Shown here piece after piece: positions 36,576 through 47,515 of a DNA stretch of 64,000 nt (position 1 is its first letter; each line of letters begins with the position of its first letter). Made by a program: the position numbers and the translations under genes. A model generated the notes under the pieces. That model was not told the origin of the DNA. It made no database searches and worked only from the letters and a program-made list of their open reading frames with translations. This DNA comes from Thelephora terrestris. Taxonomy: Eukaryota; Basidiomycota; Agaricomycetes; Thelephorales; Thelephoraceae. The stretch lies in the NCBI GenBank assembly GCA_015956445.1, contig WIUZ02000005.1:930001-994000 (forward strand). The letters run 5' to 3'.

Positions 36576-38416
36576 TCATGAATCATTATTTAGATTCCTC
36601 CCACACCTATGGGAGATATCAGCACAGAGAAAGGATTCAGTAAGGCATCGACCTTCCTCGAAAATGCGCCGGCGGTCTAGAATGGGGATTTGTCTACAAC
36701 TTGTGACGTCCAAGTTCTGGAGTTTCTTACACGATTCAATGATCGCAAAGATACCGTCAGCTGATGTGATCGTCAGCGCCAACGTGCATTGTGAAAGTTA
36801 GCCGGTGACCGTACTGGTGAACTTGGTCGAAGCAGCTCCGAGCTCCTCCAACTCCTCGCAACTTCCTATGAACGGAGCAGCGTCGTCCCCAATGCTAGTG
36901 TTGTTGAGGATCAAGACTCGCAGAGGAGAAGTTGACGGGTCGGATTCCGATGGGAAGAGTGATTCCAAGTCAGAGGACTTGAGGTGGGACAAACTCGACA
37001 TGTTGAGTTTCTTGCAGCACGATTAGGTCATAATGGTGAACGTCGGACGATGGCGCGTACCTTGCACCTTCTCCCAACCTCGGCGATAAAGTTCCTGAGC
37101 GAACGGGTAGACGAAAGACCGAGTTTAACGTTCCCTACGAGGCTCACGGTCTCGAGATGTCGGAATCCCATGAACACCGTGGTGAGCTTATCGAGCGTCT
37201 CGTTCGTCATAGTTGCGGCAGTCAAACCGGCCGAGGAGCCAGTAGAACCCATTGCTCCCAGCAAGACTTTTCGAAGCCCACTCAGGTGTTTGACTGTCGC
37301 GAAAAGGCTCGAGCTGGTCAGTGGTGTGCAGCTCATGTCCAATTTCTCCAGGGTCTGTCCGACGTTTTCCTCGAGGACCAAATATTTGTGGGGATTCTTT
37401 ACGAGCGTGAAGGAGACGTCGAGTGACCTCAAATTACGACACAGGTCGAGGAGCGGCGCGACGGAGTTGTCAGAGAGTGGGAGTTGACTGAACTTGAGCT
37501 TTTTAATGTTAGGTAGGGGAGTTCCGACAAGGGCTGTCATGAGCTTTTCGAAGGTCGCGTCGGTCTACGAGGTGAGCCAATCAGAGATAAAAATTCCAAG
37601 GCTTAATGCTCGGTCCCGAACCCAATTTTTCATGCCTGCAACCTTCAACGTTTCGAGCCTCCCGCAATTCTGCAATACGCCTGCGAGAGACACCGGAGTC
37701 ACCGAGGTATGACTCAGATCAAGTGATGAGAGATGGGGGCAGTGACTATTTGTTGCCTCCGCCGTAAGGGCCCCGACCCTGTTGCACCCACTGGGTGGCA
37801 GTATCAATTAATGCCTCCAAGCGAAGGTTACGATTCCAACGCACTGAACGTCAAGCACCTCTAGTAATGGCAAAGACGCCACGGTGGAGGAGAAGACCTC
37901 GTCTGAGATCTTGGGAAAGCCGTTAAGATGGAGTTCAGTCAAGGAAGGGGCCATGCGAGAGATGCTTTGAATCGTGTGGGACCCGACACCAGGTAGGTCG
38001 CTGGTCAATGACAATATCCGCCCGCGCATGAAATTCTGGAAGAGATTGAGAAAGTGACCGGTATGCTCCTGGAACGCCGTACGCGTACTTACGCAAACAA
38101 TGAACTCGCTTTTGAGGAGCGTCGGATGGGCCGCCTTAAGCATGGCAAAAAGCTTTGGTACGAGCGGCTCTGGAATCAGCTTGAGCCACCCGAGCACGGC
38201 CTCCCAAGCATACTGATCAGCGGACAACTTCTCTAGATGTTTCACAAAAGCACGGGCGCAGCAGGTCGTCAACGATGGCAATGGACCACCGACGCTGCGA
38301 GTGGACACAGGGTTTTGGTATCGACCCTGTGAGAGGTGGACATTAGGATCATCGTCTTCGGTCGCAGCGCCAAATGTACGCTGGCGTTTCGTTGGTCGAG
38401 CTCGCGACGAGGACAT
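36576..38416 (-). CDS. Leucine-rich-repeat protein, RNI type
   Basis: ATG 38416 gives a basic start (MSSSRARPTKRQRTFGAA) that could be a nuclear signal. An alpha-helical part (YAWEAVLGWLKLIPEPLVPK) follows, then RNI-type leucine-rich repeats across about seven exons: MAPSLTELHLNGFPKISDEV, LPLLEVLDVQCVG, CPHLSSLDLSHTSVTPVSLA, CGRLETLKVAGMKNW, LPNIKKLKFSQLPLSD, CRNLRSLDVSFTLVK, LEKLDMSCTPLTSSSLF, LRVLILNNTSIGDDAAPFI and CKKLQNLDVTSCRQIPILD with RRRIFE near the end. This repeat type occurs in Rad7, F-box and Ran-GAP proteins; no F-box or RanGAP catalytic Arg is visible, so a more exact name is not justified. The exact last exon is uncertain; the stop at 36576 is that of the final open frame. Confidence 0.75.
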
Positions 38417-38699
38417 GGTGGTCAGAGATAAAGCATCCCGGGGGCGATGAATCACTCTGATTCCGGTGTTTTTGATGGGCTGGCCTGGTGGGAGGGCCAC
38501 AAAGTTTGCGGTTGTTTGGGCTTCGCATGAAAGTAACCTCGAGCGGTGCTATCACGCTGGCGGGTTGCTACAAAAGTTCAATGGGCTGCTGGCTGCACCT
38601 GCAAACATCGTATCCCTTTGTCTATTTGTGGACAAATTTCTGCGAAACCTCCAGTCACCCAACTGCTGCCTGGACTTCCGCCTGCTCTCATCGCCTCCC

Positions 38700-39360
38700 T
38701 CATTTGAATAAACGCCGAGGGCAACTGCTCATTCCACAATTCTCCCAGTGCCTCACGAAAGGGTACGTCACATATTGTCGATGGGGCCGTGTATTCACAC
38801 GTTTCTGGTCGAGAATATCCATGATTTCGTTTGTGGCAGAGTCGTAGGGAAAGGCCGTTATAATATAACGCTAAGTTGCGGGGTCGAGATGGAGAGAGTG
38901 CGGCGGCTCGAAGGCTTCCTGGAGTTCTTTCAACACCCCATAATATCCTACGCATTCTAGGTGAGATCCTCACCGAAGTCGCTGGGTAGGTCCACTGGCA
39001 GCTACAATCCAATCCTTCCAGTCCAGCACGGACATATGTTCCACGTCGTTGGAGTATGGTTCAACAAACCTGTCGGGTTCGCGGGATCGCGGCCGAGTCT
39101 TTCTCTCTCCCTCTTCAGTCATGGAATTTAGTCCCTGGACTCCAAAAACAAAACAGAGTGTCCCTCTTCCTACGATCATGTGGGCAATCTTGCAGAACCC
39201 GACGAGTATCCCAAGACGACTCTCAGCGCAAAGACATTCCCAGGTTTGGGGTGGGATAACCCACACTAAGCCAAGGATTCTCGCCGTCGATGAAGCGCAA
39301 TTTTGTCCCCCCTCCGAGGGCAGCGGCGAGAGCTGATGAAGTTGAGGTAGCGTGGTTCAT
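38700..39360 (-). pseudogene. Candidate gene split by an in-frame TAG
   Basis: Minus-strand pieces that chain by GT-AG: MNHATSTSSALAAALGGGTK and LRFIDGENPWLS from ATG 39360, SRLGILVGFCKIAHMI, SMTEEGERKTRPRSREPDRF with VEPYSNDVEHMSVLDWKDWI, then a 47-nt intron (GTGGAC...GCGTAG) to YYGVLKELQEAFEPPHSLHL and DPAT. A TAG follows at 38871-38873, and the same frame stays open for 54 more protein-like codons (ITAFPYDSATNEIMDILDQK, HRQYVTYPFVRHWENCGM) to TGA at 38700-38702. A 15-bp palindrome sits directly after the TAG. It is a decayed gene, a readthrough gene, or a short gene followed by chance open sequence. Family not recognised. Confidence 0.35.
38856..38870. repeat. Perfect 15-bp palindrome CGTTATAATATAACG
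   Basis: Seven-base arms around a central A, AT-rich centre. On the minus strand it begins at the base immediately after the in-frame TAG of the candidate gene and can fold into a short hairpin in RNA. Confidence 0.9.
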
Positions 39361-40240
39361 CTTACAACGCCTTCGGCTCGCTCCTGCGATAACAGGTTGC
39401 GCTTACCATTATTGCGTGTCGGGTTGTTAGAATACTCGTCCGAAATGATTCCGCGCGGCCAACGAGGGTTAGATTAGGGTAGCCGGTGACGGCCGCCCAT
39501 CATCCTACGCGCCCAGCACGCTGGATCAAAACAGAGATCCCTGGGGTCATCGTCTCGTCCCGTAATAGCCCCCAAGGCCCGTCCCGTGATAGCGCGCGGG
39601 GGTTATTTTTGTATTAGAATAACAGGTACACACCACTCAGACAAATCCTGTCGCAAAGAGCACCAGAACTCCACCCGGACGGAAGCATTCCATCGTCCCC
39701 TTCTTCGCACGAAAGTCACGAAGAGTGTGGAGTCCATCAGACGGTTGCATGATTTCCCCAAGGCGGTTGAGGCGTAATCGTTAGTGGGAGTCTCGAATGT
39801 ACCCCGAAACTGAGGACGCGGAGTCCAGGGATATCTACGAAGACTTGCGGGAGCGTGGAGACAGGCCAGCGGACAGTGGCTATTCTAAGATCTTTCAATG
39901 GCCCCAGTGGAAGACCCACGATGTTTGCCACTGTTTGGGCGTAGCATGGAAGTGACCACGAGTGGTCGCGGAGTCGTTGCCATGGTTGGACGAACAATGA
40001 ACGGATCCGTCACGACCTACTCGATAGTCATGGCCAAGGAGTGGACCAAGGAGGCAGTCACGGACACACGTGCAAATGTATACGTACAATATATATTAGG
40101 CGACTCCCCACGGTCCTGGGGGTTATTTCCAGTTAACTCTTAGCTCCGCTCCTTGTTTCACACACATACAACCGCACGTCTCTAACTTCACCGCTTACTT
40201 CCACTCACGACGACCAATCGTCACCGACACCCTCGCGAAA
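39361..40240. other. Gene-poor stretch with a short direct repeat
   Basis: No supported gene in about 880 bp. Short frames overlap on both strands (for example 39737-39997 minus, 39898-40143 plus) without motifs. An imperfect direct repeat, CGTCCCGTAATAGC at 39556-39569 and CGTCCCGTGATAGC at 39580-39593, lies in a GC-rich patch. Confidence 0.45.
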
Positions 40241-40776
40241 ATGCCTTCGACCACCTCTGATCGCAAAGTGCAATCAAGAATCAAAGCCACCAATGTAGCA
40301 AGGGGGGCCCGAGCGAGCTCGGAATCTTCAGACACAAGTCAAGAAAGAGCGGAAGATGATCAATCTACCTGTTCGGGGCTCGACGACCTCGACCAACCTT
40401 GGCCATACCAATTCAAGGTAACCATTGAGGGTCCCCGGTCCACCGCCCAAACTCTGAAATGGTTTCAGGTCCGAGAAACGGTGTGGGTTCGCATTCAGGA
40501 GGATGGAAAGTGGTGTCAGGGGACGGTCATTTCCTCAAAGACAACAACAGATAAAGTGAGAGAGGGGGCCACGGTGAGTAACTATCCGCAATACGCGCGA
40601 CTTTAAGTTCTGTAATCTAATCGCCTTCTCTGTAGGGCAAATACTGGCGGGTAAACGTTCGAAACGACGGCAAGACTGTGCCAATGAAGTTATCACCCCA
40701 AAACGGCGACATCAAACCCGACAACGAAGAAGTTCGAGCCTTACTAAGAATAAACGGTTTCCTCGAATTCGAATGA
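40241..40776 (+). CDS. Small hypothetical protein with a tudor/SH3-like core
   Basis: Two exons. ATG 40241 opens a Ser/Asp-rich N-terminus of about 50 residues, followed by QPWPYQFKVTIEG, LKWFQVRETVWVRIQEDGKW and CQGTVISSKT. A GTGAGT intron (about 40574-40635) leads to GKYWRVNVRNDGKTVPMKLS and ALLRINGFLEFE with TGA at 40774-40776. The pattern V-W-V-(x)n-W-C-x-G-x-V followed by YWxVxV resembles a small beta-barrel of tudor, chromo-barrel or SH3 type, which often binds methylated histones or other proteins (inference from pattern only). About 158 residues. It converges with the membrane-protein gene that ends at 40924. Confidence 0.6.
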
Positions 40777-40923
40777 AGTTGCTCACAGGGAGATTACATT
40801 GTACATTACGACACCGGCGTCTACACTTAACATGCTTTCTATGGCCGATACCTTGTATGCAACGGACGACTGTACATCTACGGATAGCAATCCCATACTT
40901 CGACCTAACTCCACGTTTATATC

Positions 40924-42501
40924 TCAAGCATACCCCCATAACCAGAACCCAGCCAAAACGCATGACAAAGGTAAAACAAGTACTGACCAAAGTGCAGTCT
41001 CTAATTTCTGAAAGCTCGCAATCCACTCCGACTTCCGGAGTAGGAAAAGAAGACTCTTGGGTATCCGTACCAGCACCAGAGAAAGAAGGTTGAATGGAAC
41101 CGGAAAATAGGAAGGTGAAGAGTATTTAGTAACAGTCCGGACGAGGGTCCTCCTAGCTTTAAGTCCAACCTTGACGGAGTAGCGGTCCCAAAGATCCGTG
41201 GGACAGGGATTTCCTTGGGCTAGTTGACTAGATGAGAGGATTGCGAAGGCCAAAGAGGAGATGGTGAGAAGTAGGACGAAAGCAGAGAAGGACAGGAACA
41301 AGGCCCGAGCTTCCATTGGTGCCGGCTTGAGGCTGAGCGTGGGCCACGCGTCTGCCAATGCAGAGGATAGCAGGTATGATGAAATCATCAATAGTGGGGT
41401 GAAAAACAGAATCACGGGAACGAATACTGCGAAAAACCCATCCAGGAGGAAGGTAGATAAGGGGAGGATGCTTCGGGGTTGTAAAAGGTGGATAGGACTC
41501 GATGGATAGGGCAGGTGTAATTGAAGGATGTTGAGGAGGATTGCGAAGAGGGTTAGGGTATACGATGTCTCGCCTGGGGCGGGTGCCCGTGAGACCATGA
41601 AACATAGGAAAACCAGTAAAAAGGGAAGAGAACTAGCGGGCTCTTCGAGAATAGTTGCCAGGGAATAGATAACGATATACACGCCTCGGGGCCCAAAGGA
41701 ACGATCACCGAAGCTTGCCGTCTCCGGTGGGCACATCACGTAGTACACGAGGGTGACCAAGTACACAAACAACATCAGCAGGTTAATCAAATGGAGAACC
41801 CTTGACAAGGGCATCAGCCTCATGAAAGAGAGAAAAAGCCAACACACATACCTGGGAGTCCCAACAGATTTAATTCTATAAAACAAGCGAGCGGAAAAAT
41901 TAGCATCTCGCGGTGGAGATACAACTCGACCGTGCTTCCAAGTTCGGGAAATGGAAGAGAGAATCAGCGGGTGCACCAGTAACCCTTCTCCGAGGTTCTG
42001 GCAAAACAAATTGGCGACTGAGGGCGAGTGGTGAGATTGATGGGGTTCAAAAACTGGACGTAAAAAAAACGTACGACAGACGCCGACCCGCCTGTCCTCC
42101 CCGAGAGGAAACACGGTCCAAAGTAATGCATCCAGGTCAGCGTTGCTCCTTGGTATCCGCAGAAAATTGGACCAAACTTCCAGGACGTGGGAGGCACAGT
42201 GTTCTGCGACCAATTCCGCGTTTACGTGATGGTCCCATGTCTCCCATAGCCTCAGCGAATCATCGCGAGCCAGCTGTTTTTTAGCGTCGCCCCCAATGTG
42301 CAAAAGGGTGATGAGGACAAAAGCAGTCCGGTGGGAGGGGTTGAGATCGCGGTGGGACGGTAGCTGCGCGAGAATGTGGTCTGCGGTGGGAGTTGTATTC
42401 GATTGTGCTAGCAATCGATCGATGACGGGAAGAATGCATGGCGTGGGGATAGACGGCGAACGAAGGAGAGGTGTTGATTCTAGAATCTCGGAAGTCTCCA
42501 T
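40924..42501 (-). CDS. Polytopic membrane protein of unknown function
   Basis: Intronless frame; ATG 42501 (METSEILESTPLLRSPS) is preferred because the longer frame from 42759 would overlap the start of divergent TVP23 and is low-complexity. About 525 residues. The first about 200 are soluble and His/Leu-rich (LPSHRDLNPSHRTAFVLITL, LRIPRSNADLDALLWTVFPL). The remainder holds about eight hydrophobic segments, including LHLINLLMLFVYLVTLVYYV, SLPFLLVFLCFMV, GFFAVFVPVILFFTPLLMIS, LFLSFSAFVLLLTISSLAFA and the C-terminal LVLPLSCVLAGFWLWGYA. The ETSEILESTPLL start looks like an acidic dileucine sorting signal (inference). I do not recognise the family. The absence of introns in a 1.6-kb frame is unusual here. 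Confidence 0.65.
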   Translation of the reverse strand: METSEILESTPLLRSPSIPTPCILPVIDRLLAQSNTTPTADHILAQLPSHRDLNPSHRTAFVLITLLHIGGDAKKQLARDDSLRLWETWDHHVNAELVAEHCASHVLEVWSNFLRIPRSNADLDALLWTVFPLGEDRRVGVCRTFFLRPVFEPHQSHHSPSVANLFCQNLGEGLLVHPLILSSISRTWKHGRVVSPPRDANFSARLFYRIKSVGTPRYVCWLFLSFMRLMPLSRVLHLINLLMLFVYLVTLVYYVMCPPETASFGDRSFGPRGVYIVIYSLATILEEPASSLPFLLVFLCFMVSRAPAPGETSYTLTLFAILLNILQLHLPYPSSPIHLLQPRSILPLSTFLLDGFFAVFVPVILFFTPLLMISSYLLSSALADAWPTLSLKPAPMEARALFLSFSAFVLLLTISSLAFAILSSSQLAQGNPCPTDLWDRYSVKVGLKARRTLVRTVTKYSSPSYFPVPFNLLSLVLVRIPKSLLFLLRKSEWIASFQKLETALWSVLVLPLSCVLAGFWLWGYA

Positions 42502-42661
42502 CGCCCATCCGGAGGGGGCTATTTGTGAAATCGAGAGAACCGTGACCTGACTCAGGTGAGGGTTCGGGTCGGTGCGCTGCGGTGATGATAAATGATGGGT
42601 GCAACACACACACACCTCTCGATCACTCCGATCCACAACACGCATTGAATCTTCCTCCACG

Positions 42662-43994
42662 ATGAGCGGCGCCGGCGTGAACACGCCATTGCTGGACACA
42701 ATTGAGCCAGACGAACCGCTAGAGGTTCCACAGCCACAACAGAAGGCCGCCGCGCTCAAGCCAGTCCTTCTAACGCCAACGAGTCGCGCCGCTGAACAGT
42801 ACGCATCAACGTCCTCAGATGCAGAGGCCGGTGCGTATCGCAGCCCGCCTCGAAGGGTCAGAACTCCTTTGACACTCGCTTGTTTACGTCCCCAGGCATT
42901 ACCGGAATCTTGAAACAGGTGAGGAGATAATCATCCCCAGGCGGACCACACCCATTCACACTGCGAAACAACTCGCAGTCTGCACATCCGATTGCCCTCA
43001 TGTTCCTCTATTTCTTCAGGATTGCGGCAATCGTTATGTATATCCTGGGAGGATACTTCAACAATTACGTCTTATCTGTGCGTGTCAAACCTCAAACGCT
43101 TCCCAAAGAACGATATGGAATGGTGGCACGGACAACTGACGTGAAACCTCGGCCCCCCAGACAGTAATCGTGGTGGTGCTGCTGTCGATGGACTTCTGGA
43201 ACTGCAGAGTAATTTGGCCTGCTTCATATCTGGGTTTCGTAACAGCCGCTGATATACGTCCCCATTTCAGAATGTTTCGGGTAGGGTTCTTGTCGGATTG
43301 AGGTACTGGAACCAGGTGGGTTCCGCGCCGCTTATCTCTTGATGGTCCGTCCGACACATCTTCGTCTGCTCCTGTACTCCACAGGTCGATGAGGACGGAG
43401 AGAGTTACTGGGTGTTCGAGAGCCGTGATGTGCGTTTCGTTCGGATACGGCTCGGGTCATGTTTTTGAACCATGAACTCCACAGCCCTCCCGGCCAGCGA
43501 ACCCTATCGATTCCAAGTAAGCATGCGTATTCCTCTCTCACAGCGCACAGCCGTTGAAACGCCGTCCCCTAGAATGTTCTGGGTGAGTTTTGCGAGAACG
43601 GTTTATCCGGTGACGTTCCATCCTACTATGTACAATTATCTGACCGCTTCTGTTGGAACAGATCGCGTTATACGCCTTTCCAGTCCTCTGGGTCGGGCTT
43701 TTGATCATCGCCATAGTCAAATTGAATCTGGATTCTGTACCGACCACCATTCTTGCGTTGATCTTCAACGTGACAAACGTTATAGGGTTCACGTATGCGT
43801 GAGTGTCCCACACGAAACATTCCTTCCATTTCCTTCCATATCATTAATTCCCTTGAAACGCCAACAGGGATAGGGATGCAAAGGAGAAGTGGGCCAGCGG
43901 CATGACGTGGAACATGGGTTTCAGCGGTATCGGGGGTAAGCTAATTACGGGTGCGGTCAAGAACAGCGTCGGAAGGGTTTTCGGGTCTCGATAG
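42662..43994 (+). CDS. TVP23: Golgi membrane protein TVP23
   Basis: Conserved four-helix protein of late Golgi vesicles. ATG 42662 opens a Pro-rich cytosolic N-terminus ([20 protein letters not shown]). Small exons follow: [138 protein letters not shown] and [20 protein letters not shown], ending GRVFGSR with TAG at 43992-43994. VGLRWWNxVDEDGxSxWVFES and SRxANxxDSxxFWxAL are the TVP23 signature. About eight exons; about 250 residues. Shares a 160-bp divergent promoter with the minus-strand membrane protein. Confidence 0.93.
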
Positions 43995-44488
43995 TCATAA
44001 TCGTGCACTTCCGGCTTGAAGGTTACGTTCCAATGCTTTCTGGTTTTGAAATGGCACAGTCGTATTGTTTTTTTTTTTTGCGTGACGTGCTACAACATGC
44101 TCCTAGTCACCACAGACATAGAGGATAGGTCGATAATAGCATGAGTGGGTCATCAAGTGGTACTACTGGAGGGACAGCAACAAGCAATCAAGGGGAATAT
44201 GTGCGTGATAATGATACAGTGAATAAGAATTCAGTCCAAGCTGACAGCGAAGTTAGCAAGGGTCGTAAGGGCTGAAGGGGGTTAATAGTCCAGGTTTGCG
44301 TGAGCGATAAGATAGGATCAAATAAACATAAGATCACCTGCTGCGCGAAAAAAAAGAAAGAGGGCAGCAGGCGCGCAGAGATAGCAATGCATCGACAATG
44401 AATGAACCGTAAATAACGGAAGTGGAGGAAATCGACACGGAGACATGAGGAGCGCGAGAAAGCAAGGCGAAAGCAAGACACGATAGAC
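43995..44488. other. Convergent 3' flanks with a T12 run
   Basis: Region between two converging stops. A run of twelve T at 44068-44079, about 75 bp after the TVP23 stop, is the only notable sequence. No gene seen; the minus frame 44188-44481 is the 3' UTR of the phosphatase gene. Confidence 0.5.
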
Positions 44489-46583
44489 TCATTTCATACC
44501 CACCCACCCTCGGACATCAACGAGTGAGAAGGCCGTAGTCGGAGTTGCTGAAGATATTAATGAGTTGGGTCGTACACGAGACCCTCTACTCGACAAGCGC
44601 GGGGTCTTCATGCTTGGGAATGCGAGGGTATTTACGCTTGGGGTGAGGATCATCGTTGAGGGGGCAGCGCTCGGCAGAGTGTTGGGCGAAGACGAAGGTG
44701 GGAAAACGAACAACGTCTGCGACGGGGTGGGAAGGGGGCGGGAGGGAACGGGGGGTCTAGGTGGAGTCTGACGCGAAGCTAGCGGGGCCGGTACTGACAT
44801 GTGGGGCTCTCTGCGACTCTGTACCGTTTGGGGAGGATCTGATCTCATGACTCCGGGGTTGATGGGAGATGAAGGAACAGTTGGCAAGATCGACAGAGGC
44901 GGGGGACGACGCCGACCTTTCAAGGTCAGTCGGACTCTCGGGAGTGGAGGGATATCGAAGGTAGCCTGTGTAGCAGATGGTGGTATCCGTGGAAACTTGT
45001 GGGTTGAAGTCGTGCCAGAGGTAAGGTTACGCTGAACAGTAGGGCGAGCGGTGAGGGGAGTGAACGGAAGCCTGTTCGCGCTATCCTCCTCACACTGTGA
45101 GTCTGGGGAAGTGGCATCACTCTCTCGGCTGTCATTGTCGAATCCACCGCCGACATTGAGCAAATCTTCCTCCTCTTCCTCCTCAACGAGATCCTCACTG
45201 AGGATACTGCCGTTGGTGAGGTTGCTAGCGATTGATCCGGTACGCCCCCTACCACTATAACGACTTTTCCAAGCGACTCCCATACCCAAACCAGAGGAAG
45301 CGACAGAAGATGATGACGACTTGCGGGCAAGCACGCGATCTTCCATGGCCTTATCGAGAGCGCGTGCCTCGCGCGCGACATCTCGGTCCTCTTCCACATC
45401 GGCGTCGGAAGCGTCGTTGTCGAGCATAGAACGGCGACGACCCCATTCTTCTTCCTCTGCGGCAACGATAGAAGATCTGTCAGAAAAGGTCGGCGAGTTG
45501 TTGCCACCAGACTTCAACGCTCTCTCGTAGTCGAGCAGCTGATAAATAAGACTGGATAAATGTTCATCAGCCTGACGACGGTAGCCGAGGAAGCGTGACA
45601 TACGACATATTGGGACCAACCCATTTGCTCTTTTCCTTGACATAAGAATACGCGCCTTGCATACCCTTGAGTGCCCAGACTTCTGACGGCACGGCCGTTG
45701 AGCATAAGGCGGCAGCCCTCATGACGAGGGCTATGATTAGTGTTCCAGACCTTGAGATGCCACACTGACAGCTGTTTGATCGGCAATTTACGTGAGCGGT
45801 AGGGAAGAAGAGAAAAAAAGAGACTGACTGGATCAGAATGCCATCTCCGCGTGCGACTGTTTCGTCCACGAAGTTGAATGCAGCCGGTAGCCCAACCCTG
45901 ACCAAATCCGGTTGACCATGGGACCAAGGGAGCTTGAGGTAGTGAAACCCCGGTCGACCACTTGGGATATGAGCTGGAAAATAGATAGGCTTGCTATCCT
46001 GGGGCTCCACTGAGAGATCGGAGGTTGAAACGGAGGAACGCAGGGGCCTCGACGTGGAGGCATCGATGGGACATGCGACTTCCTTTGCGACATTTATGAT
46101 CGATTTGATACCGCGTTTGACCAGACCACGCCAGTCCCGGGCTGAATCCTCTGAACCTAGCCAGACGCCAGGAAGAATCTCGATGGGACCATCGGCATAA
46201 GGAATAGACGGAGAGTTGTCCTCACGTTGCCGGAAGAGAGTAGTCGCGGCTGGGAGCGAGACGACAGATGGTCTCCTGCGTGGTTCCAGGGCGGGTGAAG
46301 GGGGAACCGGGCATTGATCTTGGGCAGCAGCGGTGAGAGAGTTGGAGGACGAATTGGTCTGGAGGGTGAGAGAAAGTCGCTTTACGTTCCGGACCGATCG
46401 GGGCTTGGTTGGAGAAGGTAATGGTACGGACTCGTGCTCTGATGGGGGACCGGATGGGGACGGACCGTCTCCCTCAGCGACGACAACTGTGGACGAGTTG
46501 GCTGGAGGCGTAATTTTTAAACCGAGGTTAGCGGGTGTTTTCCTGCGGGGGAAGGCAATTGACTGCTGTGTGGTTGACTGCAT
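44489..46583 (-). CDS. Dual-specificity protein phosphatase (MAPK-phosphatase type)
   Basis: ATG 46583 opens a Ser/Pro-rich N-terminus of about 120 residues. The catalytic domain then reads GPIEILPGVWLGSEDSARDW, LVKRGIKSIINVAKEVACP, FHYLKLPWSHGQPDLVRVGL, and, across an intron that splits just before it, the P-loop HCQCGISRSGTLIIALVMR. AYSYVKEKSKWVGPNMS and LIYQLLDYERALKSGG close the domain. HCxxGxSRSxT has the nucleophilic Cys and Arg. A 330-residue Ser/Pro/Arg-rich tail follows (VEEEEEEDLLNVGGG, PPRPPVPSRPLPTPS), ending VRGWVGMK at 44489. Its long disordered arms recall yeast Msg5/Sdp1 class enzymes that switch off MAP kinases; that role is inferred. Upstream ATG at 46724 is possible but lies in leader sequence. 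Confidence 0.85.
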
Positions 46584-47049
46584 AATCGATTCGTGGGGAG
46601 GTGAACGGGAGTGACGGCCTGCGTGCTTTTTAGTAAGAAGGAGAAAGAGGATATGAGACAAAGAAAGCGGCGACGCCGAGGAGCAAGGGATGCTCCAGAC
46701 AGACGCAGGCCTCGCTTGGGACAATTGAGGGGAAGAGGGTGGGCGTTGAGAATTGTAAGCCTTCTTAAGTAACCCTGACTCTCACGTGTCCTTCCGCACA
46801 GCCGATCGCCGGAGGCTTCACGGTGACCGAAGGTCACAGCGCTGGTCCATAGATGGCTCACCGTGGCTCCCTCCCCCTCGCCGTGGTCCGCCCTGCTTTG
46901 AGTATGTCCTCCTGCTCCAACATCACCCTGACGAATACCATCCCAACAATTCCCGCTCGTCCCTTGTTGATCACCAATACACCTGCTCACTGGCTGCCCG
47001 ATTCGGGGCCTCGGGGATAAATCACAAAACACCCAAAGCGAATGATGAA
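46584..47049. other. Intergenic stretch, promoter side of the phosphatase
   Basis: No gene supported. Overlapping frames on both strands (46786-47088 plus, 46517-47113 minus) lack motifs. The segment probably contains the phosphatase promoter and leader. Confidence 0.4.
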
Positions 47050-47515
47050 ATGGCATTCCGGAATCGGCTTGCCGCCCAACAAGCGTAAGTATAAGCAATG
47101 TCCTCTTTCCCAAAAACCACAGGTTTTCCAGAATACAGTTATCACCGGTATTACGACGCCTGCGCCCAAGATCTCCTTATCTATCTTCCGCTGCGGCCGT
47201 AGTACTCGATGGCCGTAACACCGCGAAGACCAAAGTATGCTCCGGGTTTTGACCGTTTTGACCCACCTCGCACTGTTGTTTGATCGCCCATCACAATCAC
47301 TTGGTTTACTGTCTCGCCCTCGGCGCGAATCATGGAGGTTCCCCTGCTTCTTAGAATCGCAGACCATTGCTCTTCGTACAGATCTCACGGTCGTTGGGAG
47401 GGTATTCATCTCGCTCGAAGTGGTTGGTACAATACAAGCTGCCCTCTCCACTCATCACCTTCTGATTCACGGTACGCGTAACCTCCGAGTGCAAACCCCA
47501 AACGAATTTCCCTGA
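47050..47515 (+). CDS. Candidate small protein with mitochondrial-type presequence
   Basis: A chain of three exons can be read from ATG 47050: MAFRNRLAAQQA, a 37-nt intron starting GTAAGT, then FSRIQLSPVLRRLRPRSPYL with SSAAAVVLDGRNTAKTK, an intron ending at CAG near 47363, and TIALRTDLTVVGRVFISLEV with VGTIQAALSTHHLLIHG, TGA at 47513-47515. The first half is rich in Arg, Ala and Leu without acidic residues, which fits a mitochondrial targeting sequence. About 100 residues, no known family. Competing minus-strand frame 46987-47451 is less coherent. Support is frame and splice signals only. Confidence 0.25.

Noticed and set aside
46517-47113. 198-codon minus-strand frame
   Set aside because: Overlaps the phosphatase start region, lacks any motif and competes with an equally open plus frame.
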